The notes under the pieces are model-generated. The model was not told the origin of the DNA. It was given only the letters and a program-made list of their open reading frames with translations, and did no database searches. Shown piece after piece: positions 1 to 8,152 of a DNA stretch of 33,377 bases; the stretch's first letter is position 1, and the number at the start of each line of letters is the position of its first letter. Made by a program: the position numbers and the translations under genes. The DNA is from Armatimonadota bacterium (GTDB lineage Bacteria > Armatimonadota > UBA5829 > JAUSEB01), in assembly GCA_030650495.1 (NCBI GenBank), contig JAUSEB010000320.1:1-33377 (forward strand), read 5' to 3'.

Positions 1-84
1 TTGCTGGCGTATCATCTCGCGCTGACCAAAGGCTATGATCCCGACCGTCCGCGTGGGCTTTCCAAAGTGACTTTGACGAGGTGA
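1..84 (+). CDS. C-terminal fragment of a SIS-domain protein (GlmS-like sugar isomerase), truncated at the window edge
   Basis: Frame 1 reads LLAYHLALTKGYDPDRPRGLSKVTLTR*, resembling the conserved 'AYH.A...G.D.D.PR.L.K' tail of GlmS/AgaS-type SIS proteins. The downstream nagA is consistent with this. Confidence 0.7.
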   Translation: MLAYHLALTKGYDPDRPRGLSKVTLTR

Positions 85-87
85 AGC

Positions 88-1215
88 GTGGTAAACCGTG
101 ACCGGCTCCTGAAACTTTTTCTTGATTTGGCGCGGATAAACAGCCCGTCGAAATCCGAGCGGCGCGTGGCTGATTTGCTCATCCCGCAGTTGAAATCCCT
201 TGGCTATGAGGTTTATGAGGACGACGCGGGAGCCAAATCGGACGGCGATACGGGTAACATCTATGCTTACAAAGAGGGTTCGAGCAAAAGCGGCGCTCGA
301 TTGATGCTGAGCGCGCACATCGACACGGTACAACCAACGGACGGCTTGGAGCCGATTATAGGTCAGGACGGAGTCATCAGGAGTGGCGGAAAGACCATAC
401 TCGGCGCTGACGACAAGGCCGGTGTGGCCGCGATTATCGAAGCGCTGCGCGTGGTCGAGGAGGACGGAGTTCCTTATCGCAGTGTCCAAGTCATCTTTGA
501 TATTGCCGAAGAAATTGGGTTGGTTGGGGCTAAATTGATCCCGAAAGATTCGATCAAAGCCGACTACGCTTACGTGTTTGACACAGAAAAGCCGGTCGCG
601 TCGATTGTCGTGGCCGGACCATCGCACGAAAACATAAAAGCCGTTTTCACGGGCAAGGCGGCGCATGCGGGCATGAAACCGGAGGCGGGAGTGAACGCCA
701 TCGTCGCCGCGAGCAAAGCCATCGCCAATATGAAAATCGGCAGGATAGACTTCGAGACCACTGCGAACGTCGGAGTCATCCATGGCGGAGTTGCGCGGAA
801 TATAGTGCCGGACAAAGTCGAAGTACTTGCTGAGGCTCGCAGCCGTAATGAAGACAAGCTCGCGGCGCAAAGCCGGCATATGGTTGATGCTTTCCAAAAG
901 GGCGCCGCCGAAGTCGGGGCTTCCGTCGAGATAGAGGTCCAACGTGAATATAACTCCTTCCGGTGGAGTCCCAATGACCCAATAATCAAGCTTGCCGCTT
1001 CCGCTGCCCAGTCCATCGGAATCGAGCCGGAGTTGATCGAAGCCGGAGGCGGAAGCGACGCCAATATCTTGAATGAGATCGGCGTTCCAACAGTTTTGAT
1101 TGGCGTAGGCTACGAAGGCGCACATTCGACCAGCGAGCAAATAGCAATTGACGATCTTGCAAAGTGCGCCGAATTTGCCGTAGCGCTTATCCGCAAAAGC
1201 GCGGAAGTGAGCTAG
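88..1215 (+). CDS. M20-family metallopeptidase (peptidase T-like)
   Basis: Metal-site motifs SAHIDTV, GADDKAGVAAI, EEIGLVGAK and GGGSDAN...GAHSTSEQI. GTG start 3 nt after the previous stop. Confidence 0.9.
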   Translation: MVNRDRLLKLFLDLARINSPSKSERRVADLLIPQLKSLGYEVYEDDAGAKSDGDTGNIYAYKEGSSKSGARLMLSAHIDTVQPTDGLEPIIGQDGVIRSGGKTILGADDKAGVAAIIEALRVVEEDGVPYRSVQVIFDIAEEIGLVGAKLIPKDSIKADYAYVFDTEKPVASIVVAGPSHENIKAVFTGKAAHAGMKPEAGVNAIVAASKAIANMKIGRIDFETTANVGVIHGGVARNIVPDKVEVLAEARSRNEDKLAAQSRHMVDAFQKGAAEVGASVEIEVQREYNSFRWSPNDPIIKLAASAAQSIGIEPELIEAGGGSDANILNEIGVPTVLIGVGYEGAHSTSEQIAIDDLAKCAEFAVALIRKSAEVS

Positions 1216-1223
1216 AGGCCGCC

Positions 1224-2324
1224 GTGCTGAAAAAAGCGATTGGAACCGTAACCTCGATAACCACCGAACGTGGGGACACTTTGGAACTGGAAGTGGATAT
1301 CCACGGAACCGGCGCCCGCGCCATTTGCTACACATCACTGACCGGCCAAGTTGAAACTGGCGACCGCGTTCTGCTGAACACCACAGCGGTCGAACTTGGC
1401 CTAGGCACGGGCGGTTATCACTTCGTAATTGCAAATCTATCCCGCGAACCGGAGGATGAGCCATCAACGCCCGGCCACATAATGAAACTGCGTTATACGC
1501 CTCTACAGAACTCAGTCTTGTCCGTTGAAGAAGAGGAAAGCCCTCATCGCGCCGCGATAGACAGCTTCAAATCTCTCGATGGCCTGCCTGTTATGATCGG
1601 CCAACTGCACAGCCAGATCGGTCCCGCCGCCGCGGCGGTCAAGCGGTTGAGTCATGTTCCCACTAAGGTAGCGTACGTCATGACCGACAGCGCGGCTTTG
1701 CCTATTGGCTTTAGTAAATTGGTGTCGGAACTGAAGTCAGCCGGACTAATCGATGTGACGATCACTGCGGGGCAGGCGTTTGGGGGAGATTTGGAGGCGG
1801 TGAACGTCTACACTGCGCTAATCGGGGCGAAAGAGGCTGCCAAAGCGGACGCTGTGATAGTCTGCCAGGGGCCCGGAAACGTCGGCACAGGGACAACTTA
1901 CGGATATTCGGCAATCGAGCAGGGTGAAATAATAAACGCGGTCAATACTTTGGGCGGGCGAGCTATCGCAATTCCCAGGGTTAGTTTTGCCGACCCCCGG
2001 CCACGGCATCGCGGCGTGAGCCACCACACAATTACCGCATTGACGAAAATCGCCCTGACTCCGGCGATGATCGCGCTTCCGGTCATCGAGGAAATGAAGC
2101 TGAATTTGCTGGAAGAGCAGCTTGCTCACAGCGGCGCAACGTTGAAGCACAGAGCAAGGGTCTTTGACGGCTCAGCGGCAATTGATGAGTTGAAAAGCAA
2201 GGGGATTAAACTAAGCACGATGGGCCGGAGTTACGAAGAAGATAAAGAGTTCTTCCTGGCAGCCGCAGCAGCGGGCACGGCGGCTGCTCAGATAGTCGTG
2301 GAACGGGCGGCAAGGAGAAGTTGA
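1224..2324 (+). CDS. DUF3866 family protein
   Basis: ORF 1164-2324. The likely GTG start at 1224 lies just after the peptidase stop (VLKKAIGTVTSITTERGDTLELEV). GQLHSQIGPAAAAVK and GPGNVGTGTTYGYSAIEQGE resemble DUF3866. Confidence 0.8.
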   Translation: MLKKAIGTVTSITTERGDTLELEVDIHGTGARAICYTSLTGQVETGDRVLLNTTAVELGLGTGGYHFVIANLSREPEDEPSTPGHIMKLRYTPLQNSVLSVEEEESPHRAAIDSFKSLDGLPVMIGQLHSQIGPAAAAVKRLSHVPTKVAYVMTDSAALPIGFSKLVSELKSAGLIDVTITAGQAFGGDLEAVNVYTALIGAKEAAKADAVIVCQGPGNVGTGTTYGYSAIEQGEIINAVNTLGGRAIAIPRVSFADPRPRHRGVSHHTITALTKIALTPAMIALPVIEEMKLNLLEEQLAHSGATLKHRARVFDGSAAIDELKSKGIKLSTMGRSYEEDKEFFLAAAAAGTAAAQIVVERAARRS

Positions 2325-2343
2325 TGATTGAGAGTTGAGAGAA

Positions 2344-2362
2344 AGCTGTCAGCTGTCAGCTT
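2344..2362. repeat. CAGCTGTCAGC-type intergenic repeat preceded by TTGATGATTGAGAGTTGAG
   Basis: AGCTGTCAGCTGTCAGCTT between DUF3866 and the Nudix gene. Confidence 0.7.
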
Positions 2363-2390
2363 GGGTTGGGGTCTAATAAGGACTTTAGTT

Positions 2391-2933
2391 ATGGAACTGC
2401 GTGAGAAAACAATCGAATCCAAAAGAATATACGAAGGCCGGATACTCAATCTTAGAATTGACACGGTTGAGATGCCCGGCGGGCGCAGGGCTACAAGGGA
2501 GATCGTCGAGCACAAGGGCGCCGTGGCGATTGTGCCGTTGATCGATACGGACGTGGTCGTAATGGTTCGCCAGTACAGACAGCCGACGGGTGAGGCGCTT
2601 CTTGAAATACCTGCGGGGACTCTCGACAAGAATGAAGACCCGGACGACTGCGCGTCGCGAGAACTTATCGAAGAAACAGGCTACAAGCCCGGCAATCTGC
2701 AAAAGATGTTCAGGTCGTATCTCGCTCCGGGCTATTCCAGCGAGATGCTGCATACATATTTAGCTACGGATTTGGAGAAGGTCACAGCGGCGCCGGAGGA
2801 GGACGAACTGCTTGAAGTCGTCACATTCGATCTTGATGAAGCTGTAGCGATGACTGGCTCCGATCAGATAAAGGACGCCAAGTCTATCTGTGGGCTGCTG
2901 ATGGCTTACAAGTTACTGCGCTCCGGCGCTTGA
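2391..2933 (+). CDS. Nudix hydrolase, ADP-ribose pyrophosphatase type
   Basis: Complete Nudix box GX5EX7REUXEEXGU: GTLDKNEDPDDCASRELIEETGY. ATG at 2391 (MELREKTIESKRIYEGRILNLRIDTVEMPGG). Confidence 0.93.
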   Translation: MELREKTIESKRIYEGRILNLRIDTVEMPGGRRATREIVEHKGAVAIVPLIDTDVVVMVRQYRQPTGEALLEIPAGTLDKNEDPDDCASRELIEETGYKPGNLQKMFRSYLAPGYSSEMLHTYLATDLEKVTAAPEEDELLEVVTFDLDEAVAMTGSDQIKDAKSICGLLMAYKLLRSGA

Positions 2934-2956
2934 AAATCAGAATGGAGATGGCAGCT

Positions 2957-4087
2957 ATGAGAATATTGTGCGGGCAGGTCATAACTCCTGACGAGGTAAT
3001 AGACCGCGCGGTCATTACTATTGATGACGGCAAAGTGATTGGAGTCGGTCCTGCTGACGGGTCGCCTGTGGATATTGATGCGCCGGACAAGACCGCAGCG
3101 CCGGGCTTCATTGACATTCACATCCATGGAGCCGCCGGGCATGAGGTTACGGACGGCACGGTCGAAGCGATCAGGGGGATGTCGGCGCACATTGCGGCGA
3201 ACGGCGTGACTTCCTGGCTTCCGACTGTCCTTACTAATCCCTGGCCCACCGTAAGGACCGCGGTATCCTCCATAGCTCAGGCAATGCAAGAGGGCAGTGG
3301 CGGAGCGGAGGTTCTCGGCGCCCATTTGGAGGGTCCATATCTCAACCCATCCAAAACCGGCGCGCAGCCGCCGGACAGCCTGCGGCCACCTTTGTGCGGC
3401 GAACTTGCCAGGGAGTTGGGCGACCTGACGTCGATCGTCAAGTACATTGCCGTTGCGTGCGAGCTGCCGGGCGCTATGGATTTGATCCGCGAGCTTGTGT
3501 CCATGGGAATCAACGTATCAATCGCCCACACCGAAGCGTCTTATGAGGAAGCCCAATTAGCTTTCGACGCCGGAGCGACCAGCCTGACTCACATTTTCAA
3601 TGCGATGCGCCCACTGCACCACCGCGAGCCGGGAGTACTCGGCGCGGCGCTGCATGATGATCGTGTGATCACAGAACTCATTTGGGACAATTTCCACGTT
3701 CATGAGGCGGTCGCTCGTTTAGTGGTCAAAGTAAAAGGGCCGGATAGAGTTGCGCTTATATCAGATTCAGTCAGCGCTTGCGGGTTAAGCGACGGCAACT
3801 ACTTCCTCGGCGGGCAACAGATACGCGTCGAAGGCGGACTTGCAAGGCTGATGAACGGCACAATTGCCGGAAGCACGATTACCCTCGATCAAGCCGTGAG
3901 GAACGCGGCTAAGTACTTCCCAATTCAGGATGTAATCAAGATGGCGACAATCGCGCCGGCGAGATCTACCGGAGCGGCTGATCGTAAGGGAAGGATTGCG
4001 CCGAGCTTTGACGCGGATATCGTTTTGCTCAACCCGGGTCTGAGCGTTGACACGGTCTTCTTAAAGGGCAAGATATTCAAAAAATAA
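2957..4087 (+). CDS. nagA: N-acetylglucosamine-6-phosphate deacetylase
   Basis: GFIDIHIHGAAGHEVTDG, AHLEGPYLNP, THIFNAMRPLHHREPG and LISDSV motifs. GGAG ribosome-binding site upstream of ATG 2957. Confidence 0.93.
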   Translation: MRILCGQVITPDEVIDRAVITIDDGKVIGVGPADGSPVDIDAPDKTAAPGFIDIHIHGAAGHEVTDGTVEAIRGMSAHIAANGVTSWLPTVLTNPWPTVRTAVSSIAQAMQEGSGGAEVLGAHLEGPYLNPSKTGAQPPDSLRPPLCGELARELGDLTSIVKYIAVACELPGAMDLIRELVSMGINVSIAHTEASYEEAQLAFDAGATSLTHIFNAMRPLHHREPGVLGAALHDDRVITELIWDNFHVHEAVARLVVKVKGPDRVALISDSVSACGLSDGNYFLGGQQIRVEGGLARLMNGTIAGSTITLDQAVRNAAKYFPIQDVIKMATIAPARSTGAADRKGRIAPSFDADIVLLNPGLSVDTVFLKGKIFKK

Positions 4088-4100
4088 CGCAAAAATATTT

Positions 4101-4128
4101 GTAACTTTCCCTCGTGAGATTTGTCTGA
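4101..4128 (+). promoter_or_regulatory. Candidate ECF sigma-factor promoter
   Basis: GTAACTT (4101-4107) and GTCTGA (4123-4128), with exactly 17 nt between AAC and GTC. This is ECF-like spacing, ~60 nt upstream of the anti-sigma-like ORF. Confidence 0.5.
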
Positions 4129-4187
4129 ATAAACGGAACATATTCCTAGGTGGGCCGGCAGGCGGCTTACCCGAGGGGGCGTGGTTC

Positions 4188-5306
4188 TTGGATTGCGATT
4201 ACGTTCGGGAAAAACTTTCAAGTTATATGGACGGGGCGGTGGATGAGGCGGCCCTGGAGATGATCGAGGGGCATCTGGCTGATTGCGCCGAGTGCCGCGC
4301 CGAACTGGCCGCTTTGGAAGCTATCACCGGGACAATTCGCAATGTCGAGGAAATCGAATCTCCAGCCGATCTGAAATTTTCGATTCGTGACGCAATCGAC
4401 CGGGCAACGAAGGCGCCGTCGGCCGATTGCGAGCGGATCGAAGTATTGCTCTCGAATTACCTGGATAGAGAGTTGGCGAATGAGCAGCTTGCCGTTGTCA
4501 GCGAGCATCTCGAATCCTGCCGAATTTGTGAAGCCGAGTTAGCTTTGATGCGGAAGACAGTGAGACTGGTTGGCTCGATAGATACTGTCGAGCCTCCAGG
4601 CGGGCTGAGGAGCCGCATCATAGCAGCGACGGTTGAGACTCCGTCTTCCGCGCAAAGACTCGCCGGAGTGGCAGCCCAAATCCTCAGGCCCGTGGGTATG
4701 AGGTGGGCGGCGAGCGCCGCCTTAGCGCTGGCTCTTGTGCTTATGTTCGCATTGCCTGATAAGCAAACTCCGGTCCGCAAGGTTGCGAAAACTCCTGTTG
4801 TAGAGACACCCAGGCTATCCATTAAGCCGGTTGCAACCGAAAGTCCATCAATTGCCAAAGTAGATGTGGAAAAAACTACATTGGCTGCCGCAAACGGCGA
4901 TCAATCTCGCCGCAGGTCGCATCGCAGAATATTGACAAATCCGAGGACAACGAAATCGGCTGCGCATGTGCCAGGTTCGGTCGCTGCCGTGAAGACGTCG
5001 GCAAAGAATACAGCGCCGGAAGCTGTGGCTTCCAGCGTGGTAACGACAAATATGCCCGCGAACTCCGACGGAAGCGAAGCCGCAAAATCTTCTGAAATAT
5101 CCGAGGAGGTGGCAAAGGCTTCCGCGGATAATAAGAAAGAAGCAGGCGAGGGAACGTCAGCCAAGCCGGCTCCCGTGAAAGTCGCGGGCCAGGGCATATT
5201 CACGGCTGAGGATGACGCCGCGATGATTCAGAACATCAAGCGGCAGATGAAGATGAAGAACAGGGATGGCGGAGTATCCGTCAGCCTTTTTGACGTTAAG
5301 TTTTAA
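4188..5306 (+). CDS. Membrane-anchored anti-sigma-like protein with two zf-HC2 zinc-finger motifs
   Basis: Two HxxxCxxC motifs (GHLADCAEC, EHLESCRIC), a single TM segment WAASAALALALVLMFALP, then a low-complexity region. Apparent TTG start preceded by GAGGGGG. Confidence 0.82.
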   Translation: MDCDYVREKLSSYMDGAVDEAALEMIEGHLADCAECRAELAALEAITGTIRNVEEIESPADLKFSIRDAIDRATKAPSADCERIEVLLSNYLDRELANEQLAVVSEHLESCRICEAELALMRKTVRLVGSIDTVEPPGGLRSRIIAATVETPSSAQRLAGVAAQILRPVGMRWAASAALALALVLMFALPDKQTPVRKVAKTPVVETPRLSIKPVATESPSIAKVDVEKTTLAAANGDQSRRRSHRRILTNPRTTKSAAHVPGSVAAVKTSAKNTAPEAVASSVVTTNMPANSDGSEAAKSSEISEEVAKASADNKKEAGEGTSAKPAPVKVAGQGIFTAEDDAAMIQNIKRQMKMKNRDGGVSVSLFDVKF

Positions 5307-5350
5307 TATAACGTTGGTATTCCGCTGCCTGAGAGCGGATTGAGCAGTAT

Positions 5351-7756
5351 ATGATAGTAAGCGCCGGGAAAAGATTTGCCGCGATAATTGCGGTGGTTTT
5401 GTTGATAAGCGCCGTGCCTCTGTGGGCGGACGGACAAGGAGTCGCCAAGACTCTGTCCGGCCGGCTTGAGGGGTTTTTAGGCGCATTCGGCGATCCTCGT
5501 CTTCTCACAGATCCATTACCAACAGGGAATCAGCAGGCAAAATCCGACTACGAGATCATATACGGCAACGGCACCGCAACAGAATATCTCCTCGCACACA
5601 CCAAGCTCGTGCCGAACAGCGATTACGCCGTCGTTGGCGGCATTTCGCAAATCCGCGATGTGGACTATCATATCGACTACGAGCGCGGTATGATTATGTT
5701 CAACCGCCCTATCCGAACCAGCGAGTATTTTGTCGTAGGGTACAGTTATACGAAGGGCGGCACGGGCGAGCGAAAATTGTTGAATATTCCCGGCCTTGCG
5801 CTGACGGGGAATGGTAAACTCTCAGTGGATTTGACCTACGGCTCGCGCGCGGTTCAGAGGGTTGGAAACAGCGTCACTCCGAACATAGCCACCTACGGCC
5901 TGAACACAACCGCCAAGATAGGCTCGAACTCCACTATCAAGAGTATGTTCTATACATCCAACCCGCAGCGGCCTGACACGTCGGGGCTTGGTGTGTTGAG
6001 CCTTCTGCCGACTACGCCGATTGCGCCTGCCGTGAAATCCGACCGGATAATAGTTCAGAACGCTGACTTGGCTTTCGGCAAGTTCAAACTCCAGCTTGGT
6101 TACCAGGATGTCGGCCCGAATTTCAGCGGGTTCCTGGAGCTTAGGGACAGCGACGCCGCGCCTGACGCCATGCTGAGAAGGTTTGAATACGAAAAGGGCA
6201 TGAAGCGAACCAACATAGCCATGCAATTCGCTCCCGGTGGAACTGCCAACCCGGCGCTTCCCGTAAGCGACTTTTTCTGGAACACGATACAGGACACAAG
6301 CGGTGAGTTCCGGGCAAAGGGCTTCAATTTCAATACAAAGAACCTCGGTCTTTTCGCTGAAACCCGCGGCTCCGATCCCACATTTGCTAAACTCGCGTAC
6401 CTGGCTTACGGCACGGAGTGGTCGGACACTGCTCTGCAGATCAGGCGGCAGTTCGACCCCAACGCCGCGGCGGGGAATGTCGCGTATATGGACATCTACC
6501 AGACTATTTACGCCCCCGGAATAGAGCGCAGCAGATATGGATTGAAGTTCGGTTCAGGACCATCAACCGGATGGCTGCAGGCGGTCAATATCAGCGACCA
6601 TTACGGCGAGATAGAACGCTACGGCTTTAAGGTCGCGGGAGAAAAATACAGCTTATCCGGCTTCAAGCAGTCCGTAGACAAGACATTCACCAAGCTGCCT
6701 TATCTGATCGATGTCGAAAAGGAGCAGTTCGGTATCTATCCCGGCACGGAAAGGCTCGACATAGGCGGCTCATACAAGCTGAAGAACGGCCTGGACGCGA
6801 TAGCCGCAATGGAGAGTTTCTCCGATCAGTACGGTTCAGTCGCCACGCAGAGTTTTGGCGTTAAGGGCAAGACCTGGGATGTGAAAGCCAACTTCAAGGA
6901 TGTCACCCGGATAGACACCGTAGTTCCTCCGGTCCCACAGTTGATACCGACAGGCAGCCTGGCGTACGAAGAAGGCAATACGATTACCCTGGAAGCGGGG
7001 ATGGAGCGCGGCCTGTTTAAGAGCTTCGCCGGACTCACGAACGGCAAATTGAAAGCGCGTGTCTCCACGGAACAAAGCTCAGGCAGGAACAAGTCCGCCA
7101 CATTCGAGGCTGGAATACTGCGCGGAACGATGGGAATAGATTACGCTGATCTTCAATCTTCTTACGGGACTCAAGTCGAATCCAAAGGGTTGAGATTTAT
7201 CAGCGACCGAACCGCCAACAAGTGGCTCTACTATGATGCGCTGTATAAAATTCGCCGGGATGGAGTAGCCGGCCCGGTAATTGTCCGCGCTTATAACGCC
7301 ACCGCCAAGATCAATGACCGAACGAATCTGAGCTATAACTATTCCACCAACACAGAGTATTATGACGCGAAGATCGTCAGCCCGGTGGCGCTGGAGACGC
7401 TCCAACTAACAAGCTCTCTCAAGAACGGCTACAGCCTCATGGGATACTTCAAGAGATATGAGTACTTGAGCTATAGATATGGTGTAAATTCCTACAGCCT
7501 TGCGTTGAGCGGCAAGCTCAAGTCCGGGGCGTCGGTCGCAGCCGGTCTGGGACAAAACGTAGCGCTATCTACCTTGGGGGATGTGGACGGGAAGACGCTG
7601 TGGCTAAGGTACGACCATCAAGTGTCTCAAGAGAATTACCTCAAATTCTCCGTTTTGGCGACTCGATGGGATGGCGTAAATCCGATCACCCAAAGTGAGA
7701 ACGACTTGGAATTCCGCATAGATTTCGCTTCGCGGTTCGATTTACTTTCTCGCTAA
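5351..7756 (+). CDS. Exported beta-rich, predicted outer-membrane protein of unknown function
   Basis: N-terminal signal peptide (MIVSAGKRFAAIIAVVLLISAVPLWADG), a 'VGGISQIRDVDYHIDYERGMIMFNRPI' module, then alternating hydrophobic/polar strands to the C-terminus. Confidence 0.7.
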   Translation: MIVSAGKRFAAIIAVVLLISAVPLWADGQGVAKTLSGRLEGFLGAFGDPRLLTDPLPTGNQQAKSDYEIIYGNGTATEYLLAHTKLVPNSDYAVVGGISQIRDVDYHIDYERGMIMFNRPIRTSEYFVVGYSYTKGGTGERKLLNIPGLALTGNGKLSVDLTYGSRAVQRVGNSVTPNIATYGLNTTAKIGSNSTIKSMFYTSNPQRPDTSGLGVLSLLPTTPIAPAVKSDRIIVQNADLAFGKFKLQLGYQDVGPNFSGFLELRDSDAAPDAMLRRFEYEKGMKRTNIAMQFAPGGTANPALPVSDFFWNTIQDTSGEFRAKGFNFNTKNLGLFAETRGSDPTFAKLAYLAYGTEWSDTALQIRRQFDPNAAAGNVAYMDIYQTIYAPGIERSRYGLKFGSGPSTGWLQAVNISDHYGEIERYGFKVAGEKYSLSGFKQSVDKTFTKLPYLIDVEKEQFGIYPGTERLDIGGSYKLKNGLDAIAAMESFSDQYGSVATQSFGVKGKTWDVKANFKDVTRIDTVVPPVPQLIPTGSLAYEEGNTITLEAGMERGLFKSFAGLTNGKLKARVSTEQSSGRNKSATFEAGILRGTMGIDYADLQSSYGTQVESKGLRFISDRTANKWLYYDALYKIRRDGVAGPVIVRAYNATAKINDRTNLSYNYSTNTEYYDAKIVSPVALETLQLTSSLKNGYSLMGYFKRYEYLSYRYGVNSYSLALSGKLKSGASVAAGLGQNVALSTLGDVDGKTLWLRYDHQVSQENYLKFSVLATRWDGVNPITQSENDLEFRIDFASRFDLLSR

Positions 7757-7814
7757 TCGACTGTCCGTAACCGTCGCCAGGCCATTCTAATAAAGGAACA
7801 TAGAGATATATGAT

Positions 7815-7845
7815 GGCGTCCAACCAAAAGGTTGGGCGCCGTCTT
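7815..7845 (+). terminator. Possible terminator hairpin
   Basis: GGCGTCCAACC-AAAA-GGTTGGGCGCC (11-bp arms with one wobble/mismatch) 59 nt after the stop. Only a weak T-tract follows (GTCTT). Confidence 0.4.
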
Positions 7846-7865
7846 GCTATTAGCCTGAATTATTC

Positions 7866-7943
7866 ACGTCATTTCGAGAGTAGCGAGAAATCTGCTTTTC
7901 CTGAAGCTAAAAAGCAGATTCCTCACTTCGTTCGGAATGACGG
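7866..7943. repeat. Intergenic palindromic element (GTCATTTCGAG...AATGAC type)
   Basis: Arms GTCATTTCGAGAGTAGCGAGAAATCTGCTTTT and AAAAGCAGATTCCTCACTTCGTTCGGAATGAC form a long imperfect inverted repeat. Related copies at 19026-19154 and 30824-30930. Confidence 0.8.
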
Positions 7944-8077
7944 TCCGCGGTGATTTTGCTCTATTCGCGAGTAATCCGGGTTAGCGCCATTGGTTTCAGC
8001 GGATGATGGGATCATGTCACATTCATGCGCAATCTCTGGTAATAATACCTGTTTTCGTCCAAATCACGTCAAATGTC

Positions 8078-8107
8078 TTGACCAGGCAAGCTTGGATGCT
8101 TTATACT
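8078..8107 (+). promoter_or_regulatory. Candidate sigma70 promoter for the beta-helix gene
   Basis: TTGACC (8078-8083) and TATACT (8102-8107), 18-nt spacer, 45 nt upstream of ATG 8153. Confidence 0.55.
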
Positions 8108-8152
8108 TCAATATCCGCTATACGTTTTTCACACCACCAAAAGGAGACCCTA

